DNA of 64,000 nucleotides from Johnsonella sp. (GCA_030529445.1 JAUMWW010000004.1:32488-96487); one strand, 5' to 3'; shown: positions 24,405 through 34,379, numbered from the stretch's first letter. The notes: a model not told the origin generated them from the sequence alone. A program made the numbers and translations.

Positions 24405-26598
24405 AATAGATATCGTCAGGGTACGGGAAAACCGGATCACCATCAACGGATGGGTGGTGGGAAAAAGACCGGAATCGGATGTAAAATTCAAAGTATTGGA
24501 TGAGAAGAATGCAGAGCTTGCATTTGATTTTGTTTCGACCAGAAGAGATGACGTCAGCAATATTTATTTTAAGAAGATTTATGATAAGGATTTCGGCTTT
24601 GATATCCGTTTCGATTATATCAGAGGCGGGGATTACATCTTGCTGATCGAGTCGGAATCAAGGACGGCAAGGATCCGATTTAATGAGGAAAGCATTGCGA
24701 AGCGTTCCAGCGTGGCGCATAAGAGGATGGAAAAGATCAAGGATCTTTGCAATATGGAAACAATCAGAGTTTCTTTGCAGTTTTTAAAGGAACACGGGCT
24801 GAGAGCGCTGCTGAGAAAATCGATAGGAAAAATCAGAGGAATCGACAGCGATTACGAATATGCGGAATGGTATGAAAAGACGAAGCCCTCGCAGGAAGAG
24901 CTGAAACGCCAGAGAGAGGCTTCCTTTGCCTATCGTCCGAAGTTTTCTATCGTCATTCCCCTTTATATGACGCCGGACCATTTTTTAAGAGAACTGATCG
25001 AAAGCATATTAAATCAGACCTATGGAAATTTTGAGCTCTGCTTTGCCGACGGCAGCCCGGAGGGGAAATCAAAAGAAGCGATCTTAGAGGAATACGGCAA
25101 AAAAGATGAAAGAATCAGATATTGCCTGATCGGCGAGAATCTCGGAATTGCGGGCAATACCAATAAGGCTCTGGAGATGGCAAAGGGAGATTTCATCGTG
25201 CTCTGCGATCATGACGATCTGATCCCGGAGCATGCGCTTTATGAGGTGGCAAAGGCGATCAACGAGAACAAGGTCTGTGACTGTATTTACAGTGATGAAG
25301 ATAAGCTGGATATGGACGGCGGTTCCTTATTCGATCCGCATTTCAAGCCGGATTTCAATATCGATATGCTGCGCAGCGTAAATTATATCTGCCATCTTTT
25401 TGTAGCGAAGAAATCTCTGATCGAGGCTGCGGGAAGTTTTCGGGCGGAGTTTGACGGAGCCCAGGATTATGATTTTATTTTCAGGGTCTGTGAAAAAGCG
25501 CAGCGCATCGTGCATATTCCGAAGGTGCTTTATCATTGGCGCTGCCATATGAACTCGACGGCAGGCAATCCCGAAAGCAAGCTTTATGCCTTTGAAGCGG
25601 GGGCAAGGGCGATCAGAGCGCATTATGAGAGGGTGCACCCCAAGCTTAAGATCGAGGAGATCAAAAAAGGAATAGATTACGGTATTTACCATACCGTCTT
25701 TAAGATAGAAGAGGAACCGCTGATTTCGGTAATCATCCCCAATAAGGACCATATCCGGGATCTGGATCTGGCAATCCGCTCGCTTTCGGAGGGAAGCTAT
25801 AAAAATCTGGAGTTCATCATCGTGGAAAACAATTCCGTAGAGGATGCAACCTGGGAGTATTATCGGGAGCTTGAAAAAAGAGGGGAAAATATCCGGATCG
25901 TAAGATGGGAAAGAGAGTTTAACTACTCGGAGATCAATAATTTCGGCGTCGGATACGCGAGGGGCGAGTACCTGCTCTTTATGAATAATGATATCGAGCT
26001 TAAGCAGAAGGATTCTCTGAGAGAAATGCTCGGCTATGCGCAGAGAGAGGATGTGGGAATCTGCGGAGCGAGGCTTTTGTACAGGGACGATACCATCCAG
26101 CATGCCGGAGTCGTGGTCGGCTTCGGAGGAATTGCGGGGCATACCTTTATCGGGCTGCATGATACCCAAAACAGTTATTTTCACCGGGCGATGACGGCGC
26201 AGAACTATTCCGCCGTTACCGCAGCCTGCATGCTGACAAAGAAAACGGTGTTTGAAGAGGCGGGCGGCTTCTCAAAGGAGCTTGCGGTGGCATTCAACGA
26301 TATCGATTACTGCATGAAGGTAAGGAAGCTCGGAAAGCTCGTTGTATACACGCCTTACGCGGTATTCTACCACTATGAGTCGAAATCCAGAGGGCTGGAA
26401 GATACGCCGGAGAAGATGGAGAGATTTAACCGGGAGACGGCGACCTTTATCAAGAAATGGCCGGATATTTTAAGAGAGGGAGATCCTTATTATAATCCTA
26501 ATCTTACGCTGCGAAAATCCGATTTCTCCCTGAGAGATCTCCTGAAGGAAAAGATAGGGGAGCAATACCATATTAAAGGGATAGAGAAGTATTTTTAG
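24394..26598 (+). CDS. Two-domain GT2 glycosyltransferase (rhamnosyltransferase-like)
   Basis: The 734-residue protein carries an N-terminal beta-rich domain (about 1-90; RVRENRITINGWVVG), a first GT2 domain (about 185-430; FSIVIPLYMTP, DHDDLIPEHA, IYSDEDKLD, YHWRCH) and a second GT2 domain (about 455-690; ISVIIPNKDH, FMNNDIEL, NDIDYCMK). Tandem GT2 proteins of this type build rhamnan and other surface glycans by adding two sugars. I start at ATG 24394, which has AAGGAAAAG upstream and overlaps the previous stop by 11 bases; an upstream in-frame start exists but lies inside the preceding gene. Confidence 0.88.
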   Translation: MKYKIDIVRVRENRITINGWVVGKRPESDVKFKVLDEKNAELAFDFVSTRRDDVSNIYFKKIYDKDFGFDIRFDYIRGGDYILLIESESRTARIRFNEESIAKRSSVAHKRMEKIKDLCNMETIRVSLQFLKEHGLRALLRKSIGKIRGIDSDYEYAEWYEKTKPSQEELKRQREASFAYRPKFSIVIPLYMTPDHFLRELIESILNQTYGNFELCFADGSPEGKSKEAILEEYGKKDERIRYCLIGENLGIAGNTNKALEMAKGDFIVLCDHDDLIPEHALYEVAKAINENKVCDCIYSDEDKLDMDGGSLFDPHFKPDFNIDMLRSVNYICHLFVAKKSLIEAAGSFRAEFDGAQDYDFIFRVCEKAQRIVHIPKVLYHWRCHMNSTAGNPESKLYAFEAGARAIRAHYERVHPKLKIEEIKKGIDYGIYHTVFKIEEEPLISVIIPNKDHIRDLDLAIRSLSEGSYKNLEFIIVENNSVEDATWEYYRELEKRGENIRIVRWEREFNYSEINNFGVGYARGEYLLFMNNDIELKQKDSLREMLGYAQREDVGICGARLLYRDDTIQHAGVVVGFGGIAGHTFIGLHDTQNSYFHRAMTAQNYSAVTAACMLTKKTVFEEAGGFSKELAVAFNDIDYCMKVRKLGKLVVYTPYAVFYHYESKSRGLEDTPEKMERFNRETATFIKKWPDILREGDPYYNPNLTLRKSDFSLRDLLKEKIGEQYHIKGIEKYF

Positions 26599-27606
26599 AT
26601 GATGAAAAATGAAATCTCGATTATCATACCGAATTTTAACGGAATGAAGTTTCTGCCGGAATGCATAGAATCGCTGAGAAAGCAGAGTGTAAGAAACTTC
26701 GATATACTGGTTGTGGATAATGCCTCCTCGGACGGGAGCAGAGAATGGCTGCAAAAGAATGGGATTTGCAGCCTCTTTCTGGAGGAAAATCTCGGATTTG
26801 CGGGCGGAGTCAATGCGGGGCTTTCAACGGTCGATACAAAATACGTTATTTTGCTCAATAATGACACCATCGTGTTTGAGGATTATGTCGAAAGGCTTCG
26901 GGAAGCGATAGAGCTTTCCGAAAATATCTTCTCGGTCAGCTCCATGATGATTCAGGCAAAGAACAGGGATCTGATCGATGATGCGGGAGACGGGTTCTGC
27001 ATCCTTGGCTGGGCATACCAGATCGGCGTCGGAGAGAGGATAGAAAAATATCAAAAGCCCCGGGCGGTTTTTTCCGCCTGCGCCGGAGCCGCGATATACA
27101 GAAAGAGCGTTTTGGATGAGATAGGATTTTTTGACGAAATGCATTTCGCGTATCTGGAAGATATCGACCTCGGCTACAGGGCAAGGCTCTTCGGTTATGA
27201 AAACCGCTATGAGCCGAGAGCGCGGGTCTATCATCTGGGGAGCGCAACTTCCGGCTCGAAGTATAATTCCTTTAAGGTGAGGCTTTCCGCCAGAAATACG
27301 ATTTATCTTAATTATAAGAATCAATCGAATATCCAGCTCTGTTTCAATGCGCTCCCCCTCCTGTGCGGGGTGCTGATCAAGGCGCTCTTCTTTTTGAAAA
27401 AAGGATTTTTTAAGGACTATCTCTTCGGGCTGAAGGAGGGCTTTTCCACCTGCGGGCGATGTAAAAGAGCAGATTTTAAAAGCCTGCCGATAAAAAGGCT
27501 TTTGAGGCTGGAATGGGAAATGATTTTGGGAATGTTTGCCTATATCGGGCATTTTATCGGGCGCAGGATGTCAAAGAAAGGGAAGCAAAGCCATATTTCA
27601 ACTTAA
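26599..27606 (+). CDS. GT2 glycosyltransferase (WbbL/rhamnosyltransferase-like)
   Basis: A 335-residue family 2 glycosyltransferase beginning on the base after the previous stop. Motifs: SIIIPNFNGMKFLPECIES, DNASSDGSREW, GFAGGVNAG, LNNDTIV (metal-binding), and YLEDIDLGYRARLFG with the catalytic acidic pair. The C-terminal part has one or two weakly hydrophobic stretches (about 235-270) and a basic tail that may hold it at the membrane. The arrangement fits rhamnosyl- or deoxyhexosyl-transferases of the cluster. Confidence 0.87.
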   Translation: MMKNEISIIIPNFNGMKFLPECIESLRKQSVRNFDILVVDNASSDGSREWLQKNGICSLFLEENLGFAGGVNAGLSTVDTKYVILLNNDTIVFEDYVERLREAIELSENIFSVSSMMIQAKNRDLIDDAGDGFCILGWAYQIGVGERIEKYQKPRAVFSACAGAAIYRKSVLDEIGFFDEMHFAYLEDIDLGYRARLFGYENRYEPRARVYHLGSATSGSKYNSFKVRLSARNTIYLNYKNQSNIQLCFNALPLLCGVLIKALFFLKKGFFKDYLFGLKEGFSTCGRCKRADFKSLPIKRLLRLEWEMILGMFAYIGHFIGRRMSKKGKQSHIST

Positions 27607-27717
27607 GATTTTTTTAATACAAAAAAATTGAAAAAATTGTATAATACTGTATGCGGATTTTTGACTTTTCGGTTTTCTGCCGCATGAGATATGACCGGCT
27701 GGTATGGATGACGGATT

Positions 27718-29124
27718 ATGATTAAAAAAAATCAGATACAATTTAACAGGCTGCATATGGTGCTTGATGCTTCATGTATCATACTGAGCTATCTTCTCGC
27801 ATACTGGGTGATGTTCGTCTTCGGAAATGCGAGTTCGGCACTTCCGCCGAATGTATATTTTGCGGCATTGGTCCCGATCGTGCCGCTTTATATGATTTTA
27901 AATGAAATCTTCGGGCTTTATACGCCGAAGCGAGTGACGGGGATAGGAACCGAATTTGTAGGAATTTTAAAAACGAATTCCATCGGCTTCCTGATTTTTA
28001 CGCTGATTCTCTTCCTCGGTTCGAAAAACCAGTATTTATACCATTTTTCCAGAAAACTCGTGGTCTTGTTTTATATTCTGGGAATTTTAATCCAGACCAT
28101 GGAAAGGAACCTGATCCGCTATCTGCTCAGAAAGATGCGCTCAAAGGGATATAATCAGAAGCATATCTTACTGATCGGGTACAGCAGGGCGGCGGAGGCT
28201 TATATCGACAGGGTCAATGCAAATGCGCAGTGGGGGTATAAGATCAGGGGACTTTTGGACAATAAGCAGGCAAGAGGCTTTGAATACAAGGGCGTGCGGG
28301 TTATCGGCAGGATAGATAACTTAAAATCCATACTGGAGATGAATGTACTGGACGAAATAGCGATCACCCTCGGTCTGGAGGAATACGAGCATCTGGAGGA
28401 TATCGTAAAATCCTGTGAGAAATCGGGGGTTCATACGAAATTCATCCCCGATTATAATAATATGATTCCGACCATTCCTTATATAGAAGATTTGCAGGGG
28501 CTCCCGGTGATCAATATTCGCCATGTGCCCTTGACGAGCTGGCATAATTCGGTAATGAAGAGGATGGTGGATATCGCTGCGGGAATCACCGGACTTGTGT
28601 TTTTTTCTCCGGTGATGCTTTTGGTGGCGATTTTAATCAAGCTGACCAGCAAGGGACCGATTATTTTCTCTCAGGAGAGGGTGGGGCTCCATAATAAGCC
28701 CTTTAAGATGTATAAGTTTCGCTCCATGCTGGTGCAGGATGATAAGAAAGAGGCGAAGGCATGGACGACGCCGAAAGATCCCCGGGTTACATGGATCGGA
28801 AGAATTATCAGAAAAACGAGCGTGGATGAGTTCCCGCAGTTTTTTAATATTTTGATCGGCAATATGAGCCTGGTCGGTCCGAGACCGGAGAGACCGTATT
28901 ATGTGGAAAAGTTCAAGGAAGAGATCCCGCATTATATGATTAAGCATCAGGTGCGCCCCGGGTTGACCGGATGGGCGCAGGTAAACGGCTATCGAGGGGA
29001 TACCTCGATACAAAAAAGAATAGAGCATGATCTGTATTATATAGAAAACTGGACGATGATTTTTGATTTCAAGATTATGTTTTTAACGATATTTAAAGGG
29101 TTTATCAACAAGAACGCGTATTAA
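27718..29124 (+). CDS. Undecaprenyl-phosphate glycosylphosphotransferase (WbaP/CpsE-like)
   Basis: The 468-residue protein has 4-5 hydrophobic segments (about 10-130), a soluble Rossmann-like domain (about 140-260; ILLIGYSRAAEAYIDRV), another hydrophobic hairpin (about 280-305) and the C-terminal bacterial sugar transferase core: KGPIIFSQERVG, MYKFRSML, TSVDEFPQFFNIL, SLVGPRPERP and HQVRPGLTGWAQVNG. These enzymes put the first sugar phosphate on undecaprenyl phosphate and so start assembly of a capsule or exopolysaccharide repeat. The usual order has it first; here it follows the glycosyltransferases by 111 bases, with a TATAAT (27640-27645) that may give it its own promoter. Confidence 0.93.
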   Translation: MIKKNQIQFNRLHMVLDASCIILSYLLAYWVMFVFGNASSALPPNVYFAALVPIVPLYMILNEIFGLYTPKRVTGIGTEFVGILKTNSIGFLIFTLILFLGSKNQYLYHFSRKLVVLFYILGILIQTMERNLIRYLLRKMRSKGYNQKHILLIGYSRAAEAYIDRVNANAQWGYKIRGLLDNKQARGFEYKGVRVIGRIDNLKSILEMNVLDEIAITLGLEEYEHLEDIVKSCEKSGVHTKFIPDYNNMIPTIPYIEDLQGLPVINIRHVPLTSWHNSVMKRMVDIAAGITGLVFFSPVMLLVAILIKLTSKGPIIFSQERVGLHNKPFKMYKFRSMLVQDDKKEAKAWTTPKDPRVTWIGRIIRKTSVDEFPQFFNILIGNMSLVGPRPERPYYVEKFKEEIPHYMIKHQVRPGLTGWAQVNGYRGDTSIQKRIEHDLYYIENWTMIFDFKIMFLTIFKGFINKNAY

Positions 29125-29140
29125 TTAAAGGAAAGAAGTT

Positions 29141-31003
29141 ATGATGAAGAACGGAGAAAAAGACAGCTATACGGCGCCGAGATCCAGAGGCAGGAAAAAC
29201 ATGCTTAAGCCGGCGGAGGGGGATAAGGCGGAGACGAGGCAGCAGCTCTACGATCCGGAGTCGCAGAGGAAGAAATCCAGGCTCAGACGCATCATCGGAT
29301 TTGCGATTGCCGAGGTTCTGGTGCTGAGCATGATATTTTTCTATGCCTATGCACTGAATCAGTACAGCAAGATACAAAGACCGGATTTTAACGAGCAGGA
29401 AGTGAAAAATACGAATCTTGCGGTAGAGAGCATTAAGCGCATGGAGGGCTATAAAACAATAGCGATTTTCGGTGTCGATTCCAGAGATAATTCCGTAGGC
29501 AAGGGCTGGAATTCCGACGTGATCATGATTGCGAGCCTGAATCTTGCCAACGGAGAAGTCAGACTGGTCAGCATTTTCAGAGATACCTATCTGAATCTGG
29601 GCAATGATAAATACAGCAAAATCAACCATGCATATGCTACGGGAGGACCCGAGCAGGCGCTGAAGGCGATTAATAAGAATCTGGATTTGAATATTACTCA
29701 GTATGCCACCTTTAACTGGAGAGCGGTGGCTACGGGCATTAATATACTGGGAGGAGTCGATGTGGAGATCTCCAAGCCGGAGTTTCGGTATATCAACTCC
29801 TATATCACGGAAACGGTGAAGTCGACGAAGATAGGATCGGTGCAGCTCAAGAGCCCGGGAATGAATCATCTGGACGGAGTGCAGGCGGTAGCTTACGGAA
29901 GGCTTCGTTATATGGACAGCGATCTTGCCAGAACCGAGCGTCAGAGGAAAATCATCGAGCTTGCGCTGGATAAGGCAAAAAAGGCGGATCTGAAGACCTT
30001 AAATGATTTGTTAGGAAACATGCTGGAGATGATAGGAACTAACCTCACCTGGCAGGACGGATTGGATGCGATCGCGGATGTCGGAAGTTATCGCATCGTT
30101 GAGACGATGGGATTTCCCGCCGCCAGAGGAGTTGCCAATATGGGCTCAAAGGGGCAGTGCATCATTCCCCAGACACTTGAGAGCAATGTAAAGGTTTTGC
30201 ATGAATTTCTTTTTGCGGATGCCGATTATCAGGTTTCGGACACGGTCAAGAAAATATCCAACAGAATAGCCGGGGACTCCGGAATGTATAAAGAGGGTAA
30301 ATACATCGATCATGTTCCGACGGATAAGGGCTATATCCCGAACTCGGATAAAAAGAAAGAGAGCAGGACGGAGGATGAGGATTCGAGCGATTCCTCAAAG
30401 TCCTCCACGAAAAAGAAAAGCACTCCCGAATACGGCGTGCATTATGAAACGGATGAAGAGGGAGAGACGATATGGCTCTATGAGACGGATGAGGAGGGCA
30501 ATCTTTTGGAAGGCTCCGATGAGGAGACCTTGCCGACGGAGACCTTGAGGCCGGCTAACGAGAGCCTTACGGAGAGCGGTTCCTTACAGGAGCCGGGAAG
30601 CACGAGAAGAAGCAGTGAGCATAGCTCTGCGGGAGGAAGCCTGCCGAGCGGACCTTCCCGACCGAGCGCATCGCAGCAGCCTTCTTCCTCCTTGCACCCG
30701 AGCAGACCCTCGGAGGAGAGCACGGCGCAGCCTCAGCCGGGCAATTCGGGATCGACGGGACCGAATGCGCCCACGACGGCGCCGAATAAGCCGACGGCGG
30801 AAAGCAGCACGGGATCCAAGCAGCCCGGCAATCACCAGGGCGGTTCTTCATCGCCGGGAGGACCGAGTTCCCCGACAAATCCGGCACCCGCGCCGACGAC
30901 TCCCGCACCGACGGCTTCCGCACCCACAACGCAGGCGCAGCCTCAGCCGGGATCCGGTCCGGGAGGAGAGGATGCCATCATAGGGGAGCCCAAGCCGCAG
31001 TAA
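29141..31003 (+). CDS. LytR-CpsA-Psr (LCP) family protein with long Ser/Pro-rich tail
   Basis: A 620-residue membrane-anchored protein: cytoplasmic basic N-terminus (1-50), one transmembrane segment (about 53-72), LCP catalytic domain (about 100-345; FGVDSRDN, SDVIMIASLN, FRDTYLNLG, INHAYATGGPEQALKAI, YGRLRYMDSDLARTERQRKII with its conserved arginines), then about 230 residues rich in Ser, Pro, Gly, Thr and acidic residues (about 390-620). LCP enzymes transfer the finished polysaccharide or teichoic acid from the lipid carrier to peptidoglycan. It ends the cluster, 16 bases after the sugar transferase. The tail probably spans the wall; there is no sorting motif. Tail length exceeds the usual family size. 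Confidence 0.9.
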   Translation: MMKNGEKDSYTAPRSRGRKNMLKPAEGDKAETRQQLYDPESQRKKSRLRRIIGFAIAEVLVLSMIFFYAYALNQYSKIQRPDFNEQEVKNTNLAVESIKRMEGYKTIAIFGVDSRDNSVGKGWNSDVIMIASLNLANGEVRLVSIFRDTYLNLGNDKYSKINHAYATGGPEQALKAINKNLDLNITQYATFNWRAVATGINILGGVDVEISKPEFRYINSYITETVKSTKIGSVQLKSPGMNHLDGVQAVAYGRLRYMDSDLARTERQRKIIELALDKAKKADLKTLNDLLGNMLEMIGTNLTWQDGLDAIADVGSYRIVETMGFPAARGVANMGSKGQCIIPQTLESNVKVLHEFLFADADYQVSDTVKKISNRIAGDSGMYKEGKYIDHVPTDKGYIPNSDKKKESRTEDEDSSDSSKSSTKKKSTPEYGVHYETDEEGETIWLYETDEEGNLLEGSDEETLPTETLRPANESLTESGSLQEPGSTRRSSEHSSAGGSLPSGPSRPSASQQPSSSLHPSRPSEESTAQPQPGNSGSTGPNAPTTAPNKPTAESSTGSKQPGNHQGGSSSPGGPSSPTNPAPAPTTPAPTASAPTTQAQPQPGSGPGGEDAIIGEPKPQ

Positions 31004-31068
31004 GCATCCTTCCGGGAAAGAATTGCTGAAATCACAAATTTTACGAATTTAATACACATTTTCTTCAC

Positions 31069-31113
31069 AAAGCATTGGTAGACTGAGTACAACAAAAATA
31101 CCAATGCTTTTTT
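31069..31113 (+). terminator. Terminator of the polysaccharide cluster
   Basis: AAAGCATTGGTA (31069-31080) pairs with TACCAATGCTTT (31099-31110), followed by a T run. Confidence 0.88.
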
Positions 31114-31225
31114 GATGAGAGAGAAGGGATGGCTTCCGACAGAGCCTCTTCTATAGAGAGCCTTTCAGGGAGGATTTTCCAAGAGCAATCTTTCGGCATA
31201 GAGAAAGCGGCAAGGAGTAAAACAG

Positions 31226-32620
31226 ATGTATCAGGATTATGATGAAAACAGAGGCGAAGAAAGAAAGGATCACCAAGAAAACGAATTCGCAGGAAATACA
31301 TACCCATACGGGGAAAACGAGCAGCCCAAGGCGGAAGCGGAGCATATTGAGGAAAGGGTTCCGGTAAAGAAATTAAAGAGAAGAGGAAAAGGAAGAAGAA
31401 TAGCGGCGCTGATTGCCGCGGGGCTGCTTTTCGGTACGGTTTCCGGAGCTGCGATGGCGACGGTAAATTCCTTTGTGGCTTCCCGGCTCGCCAGAGAGAG
31501 CATGGGAGAAGGGAGCACGGAGCAGACGAAGGGAGAGCCGATGGCATCGAAGATTCGGCTCAACGAGGCGATAAGACCGACAAAAAGCAGTGAAGATTCG
31601 CAAATCTATGTGCATTCCGCAGATGTATCGGGAATCGTAGAAAGAGCGATGCCTTTTGTGGTTGCGATCAACGGAACGACAAAGCTCAAGACCTATAGCT
31701 GGTTCGGAGAGAGCCGGGAGATAGAGAGCCCTTCCAGCGGCTCGGGAATCATTATCGGAAAAAACGATGAGGAGCTTCTGATCGTGACCAATAATCACGT
31801 GGTCAATGATGCAAACTCTCTGAGCGTGGTGTTTATCGATGAGGAATCCGTAGCGGCAAGCGTAAAGGGAGGAGATTCGGAAAGCGATGTGGCAATTATT
31901 GCCGTAAAGATCAGTGATATCAAAGAGGAAACCCTGAATCAGATCGATATCGCAACGATAGGGGATTCCGATGCGCTCAAGGTAGGACAGGGAGTGATCG
32001 CGATAGGAAATGCCCTGGGATACGGGCAGTCCGTGACGGTCGGTTATGTAAGCGCCCTGAACAGGGATGTGGAAACCAGAGAAGGGATTATCAAAAATCT
32101 TTTGCAGACCGATGCGGCGATCAATCCCGGTAATTCGGGAGGAGCGCTTCTGAATATGGAAGGAGAAGTAATCGGAATCAATTCGGCGAAGTATTCGGCA
32201 AAGGAAGTAGAGGGCATGGGATACGCGATACCGATCAGTGCGATCCGGGATATCATTACCGAGCTTTCCAATAAGAAGACAAGAGTTGTCGTCGATGAGG
32301 AAAATCAGGGATACCTCGGCATACAGGGGCAGAATATCGATGCCGAAACCGCACAGCTTTATGATATGCCGAAGGGAATCTATGTATATAAGATCGTCGA
32401 GGGCGGAGCGGCGAGTGAATCCGAGCTTCAGGAAAAAGATGTGATTTTAAAGCTCAACGGGCAGAGCGTCAGAACGATGGAGGATTTAAAAAAGGAGCTG
32501 AGCTATTATTCCGGCGGCGAGGAGGTGCTGCTGACCATCAAGAGATTGGAGGGAAGCGAGTATAAAGAGCGAGAGGTGGAGATCACCCTCGGATACCGCA
32601 GCGAGATGAAAACCGAATAA
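31226..32620 (+). CDS. HtrA/DegP-like serine protease with PDZ domain
   Basis: The 464-residue protein has a charged cytoplasmic N-terminus (1-55), a single membrane anchor (about 57-80), a trypsin-like domain with catalytic His191 (TNNHVVND), Asp221 (SDVAIIAV) and Ser304 (NPGNSGGALLN), and a C-terminal PDZ domain (about 370-455; LGIQGQNIDAETAQ). It is anchored outside the membrane and degrades or refolds damaged exported proteins. ATG 31226 lies 7 bases after AAGGAG. It is a single-gene unit, as expected for a stress-regulated protease. Confidence 0.93.
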   Translation: MYQDYDENRGEERKDHQENEFAGNTYPYGENEQPKAEAEHIEERVPVKKLKRRGKGRRIAALIAAGLLFGTVSGAAMATVNSFVASRLARESMGEGSTEQTKGEPMASKIRLNEAIRPTKSSEDSQIYVHSADVSGIVERAMPFVVAINGTTKLKTYSWFGESREIESPSSGSGIIIGKNDEELLIVTNNHVVNDANSLSVVFIDEESVAASVKGGDSESDVAIIAVKISDIKEETLNQIDIATIGDSDALKVGQGVIAIGNALGYGQSVTVGYVSALNRDVETREGIIKNLLQTDAAINPGNSGGALLNMEGEVIGINSAKYSAKEVEGMGYAIPISAIRDIITELSNKKTRVVVDEENQGYLGIQGQNIDAETAQLYDMPKGIYVYKIVEGGAASESELQEKDVILKLNGQSVRTMEDLKKELSYYSGGEEVLLTIKRLEGSEYKEREVEITLGYRSEMKTE

Positions 32621-32875
32621 TCAAGGAAGACTCCCGCCAAGGATGAAGGGAGTCGGCTTGAGGGTAAAGCTCTGTCGGCAGGTCTGCACAAAATGCAGAG
32701 CCTTTGATATGGGAGGAGAGGAAAGCGCGTCATTTCCCCTCCTCTCTTTTGTGTTCTCCCCGCAAAAGAAGGAAGCAAAAAGCGGGCTTTCCCCATTTTC
32801 AGGGAAAGGAGGGAGGATAAGAAGAGGGGGATAAAAGAGGGGAGAGGGAAAACGCGACAAAACAGGGAGTTTATG
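32621..32875. other. Intergenic region with two hairpins
   Basis: This gap contains no convincing gene. GACTCCC/GGGAGTC (32629-32654) forms a short hairpin without a T run, and a second imperfect purine/pyrimidine hairpin near 32711-32752 (GGAGGAGAGGAAA with TTTCCCCTCCTCT, then TTTTG) is the likely htrA terminator. The rest (32753-32850) is unusually purine-rich on the plus strand (repeated GGGA and GAGG runs). Confidence 0.45.
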
Positions 32876-32881
32876 ATATAA
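32853..32881 (+). promoter_or_regulatory. Promoter of the clpX-like operon
   Basis: GCGACA (32853-32858), 17 bases, TATAAT (32876-32881), about 45 bases before the start codon. Confidence 0.6.
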
Positions 32882-32925
32882 TCAGAAGACAGCAATACGG
32901 TTTAAAATCTTTTTAGAGGAGTTAT

Positions 32926-34368
32926 ATGCAGGACGATAAGAAAGATTTGCTCAGGGAAGGCGGCGAAGAAAAAGAAGAACAAAGCGGGAAGAGCTCGGGT
33001 GAGAAAAAACAGGATGAGGATAGGGAATACGAAAAGATATGCTATATCTGCAGAAGACCGGAGCATATAGCGGGTCATATGATCAGCATGCCGGGGAAGA
33101 TGGAATTATGCCATGACTGCATGCAGAGAGCATTTGATTCCATTAACAGCGGTCATTTTGATCCCGGCGATTTATCCAATCTTCCGATTATGAATTTAAA
33201 TCTCGGAGACTGGAATAAAATCAATCCCGTACCGATTTCGCAGAAACAAAAAATCAAAAAGAAGGATAAGGAGAGCGGGAGAATTAAGATGGAGGATATT
33301 CCCCTCCCCCATATCATCAAATCCATGCTCGATGAGTATGTGATAGGGCAGGAAAAGGCGAAAAAAGTTTTGGCGGTGGCGGTTTATAATCATTATAAAA
33401 GAATTTTTCTGGATCAGGAGCAAAAAGATCTGCCCCATGAAGATAAGAGCTTGAAAATCGAAAAATCGAATATTCTCATGCTCGGACCGACCGGCAGCGG
33501 GAAGACCTATTTGGTGAAAACGATTGCGAAGATCCTAAAGGTGCCGCTTGCGATTGCCGATGCCACGGCACTTACGGAAGCCGGGTATATCGGAGACGAT
33601 ATCGAGAGCGTCATCTCCAAGCTGCTTTGGGCGGCGGACAATGATGTGGAAAAAGCGGAATGCGGAATCGTATTCATCGACGAGATCGATAAGATAGCCA
33701 AAAAGAAAAACATGAATTCCAGAGATGTAAGCGGAGAGAGCGTGCAGCAGGAGCTGCTGAAAATATTGGAGGGAAGCAGGGTCGAGGTGCCTGTCGGGGC
33801 AAATCAGAAAAATGCCTTGACGCCGATGGCTACCGTCAATACGGATAATATATTGTTTATCTGCGGAGGTGCATTTCCGGATCTTGAGGAAATCATCAAA
33901 GAAAGAATGAATCAGAAAACGCGGATGGGCTTTAACTCTCAGCTGAAGGATCATTATGACGAGGAAAAGGATCTGCTCTCCTATGCGAATAATGAGGATA
34001 TTCGAAAGTTCGGGATGATCCCGGAATTCATCGGGCGGCTCCCCATCATCGTCAGCCTCACGAAGCTGGATAAGCAGGATATGGTAAGAATTTTAAAAGA
34101 GCCGAGAAATGCAATTCTAAAGCAATATATCAGGCTGCTTCAGCTGGATGAGGTAAGACTGGATTTTGATGAAGAAGCATTGGATTGGATCGCCCAGGAG
34201 GCGTTGAAGAAGGATACCGGAGCGAGGGCGCTGCGCTCGATTATAGAAGATTTTATGCTCGATATCATGTATGAGATTCCGAAAGATGCAAATATCGGAG
34301 AGGTGACAATCAACAGAGAATATCTGGAAAAGAGGGGCGGACCGAAGATCAGATATCGGAACTATTAA
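32926..34368 (+). CDS. ClpX-like AAA+ unfoldase with zinc-binding N-terminus
   Basis: A 480-residue ClpX-family ATPase. An acidic 35-residue leader is followed by a zinc-binding domain (Cys39, Cys42, Cys62, Cys65), Walker A GPTGSGKT (187-194), the pore loop GYIGDDIE, Walker B IVFIDE (248-253), and the C-terminal EFIGRLPIIVSL and GARALRSIIEDFMLD segments. The loop that docks on ClpP (IGF in standard ClpX) reads MGF within TRMGFNSQ. No clpP is adjacent. It probably unfolds substrates for ClpP, but the leader, long Cys spacing and altered loop suggest a second ClpX with its own clients. ATG 32926 follows GAGGAG. Confidence 0.85.
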   Translation: MQDDKKDLLREGGEEKEEQSGKSSGEKKQDEDREYEKICYICRRPEHIAGHMISMPGKMELCHDCMQRAFDSINSGHFDPGDLSNLPIMNLNLGDWNKINPVPISQKQKIKKKDKESGRIKMEDIPLPHIIKSMLDEYVIGQEKAKKVLAVAVYNHYKRIFLDQEQKDLPHEDKSLKIEKSNILMLGPTGSGKTYLVKTIAKILKVPLAIADATALTEAGYIGDDIESVISKLLWAADNDVEKAECGIVFIDEIDKIAKKKNMNSRDVSGESVQQELLKILEGSRVEVPVGANQKNALTPMATVNTDNILFICGGAFPDLEEIIKERMNQKTRMGFNSQLKDHYDEEKDLLSYANNEDIRKFGMIPEFIGRLPIIVSLTKLDKQDMVRILKEPRNAILKQYIRLLQLDEVRLDFDEEALDWIAQEALKKDTGARALRSIIEDFMLDIMYEIPKDANIGEVTINREYLEKRGGPKIRYRNY

Positions 34369-34379
34369 GAGGAGGAAAT

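Noticed and set aside
30312-30983. Arg-rich alternative frames over the LCP tail
   Set aside because: They result from the repetitive GC-rich Ser/Pro coding sequence of the LCP tail.
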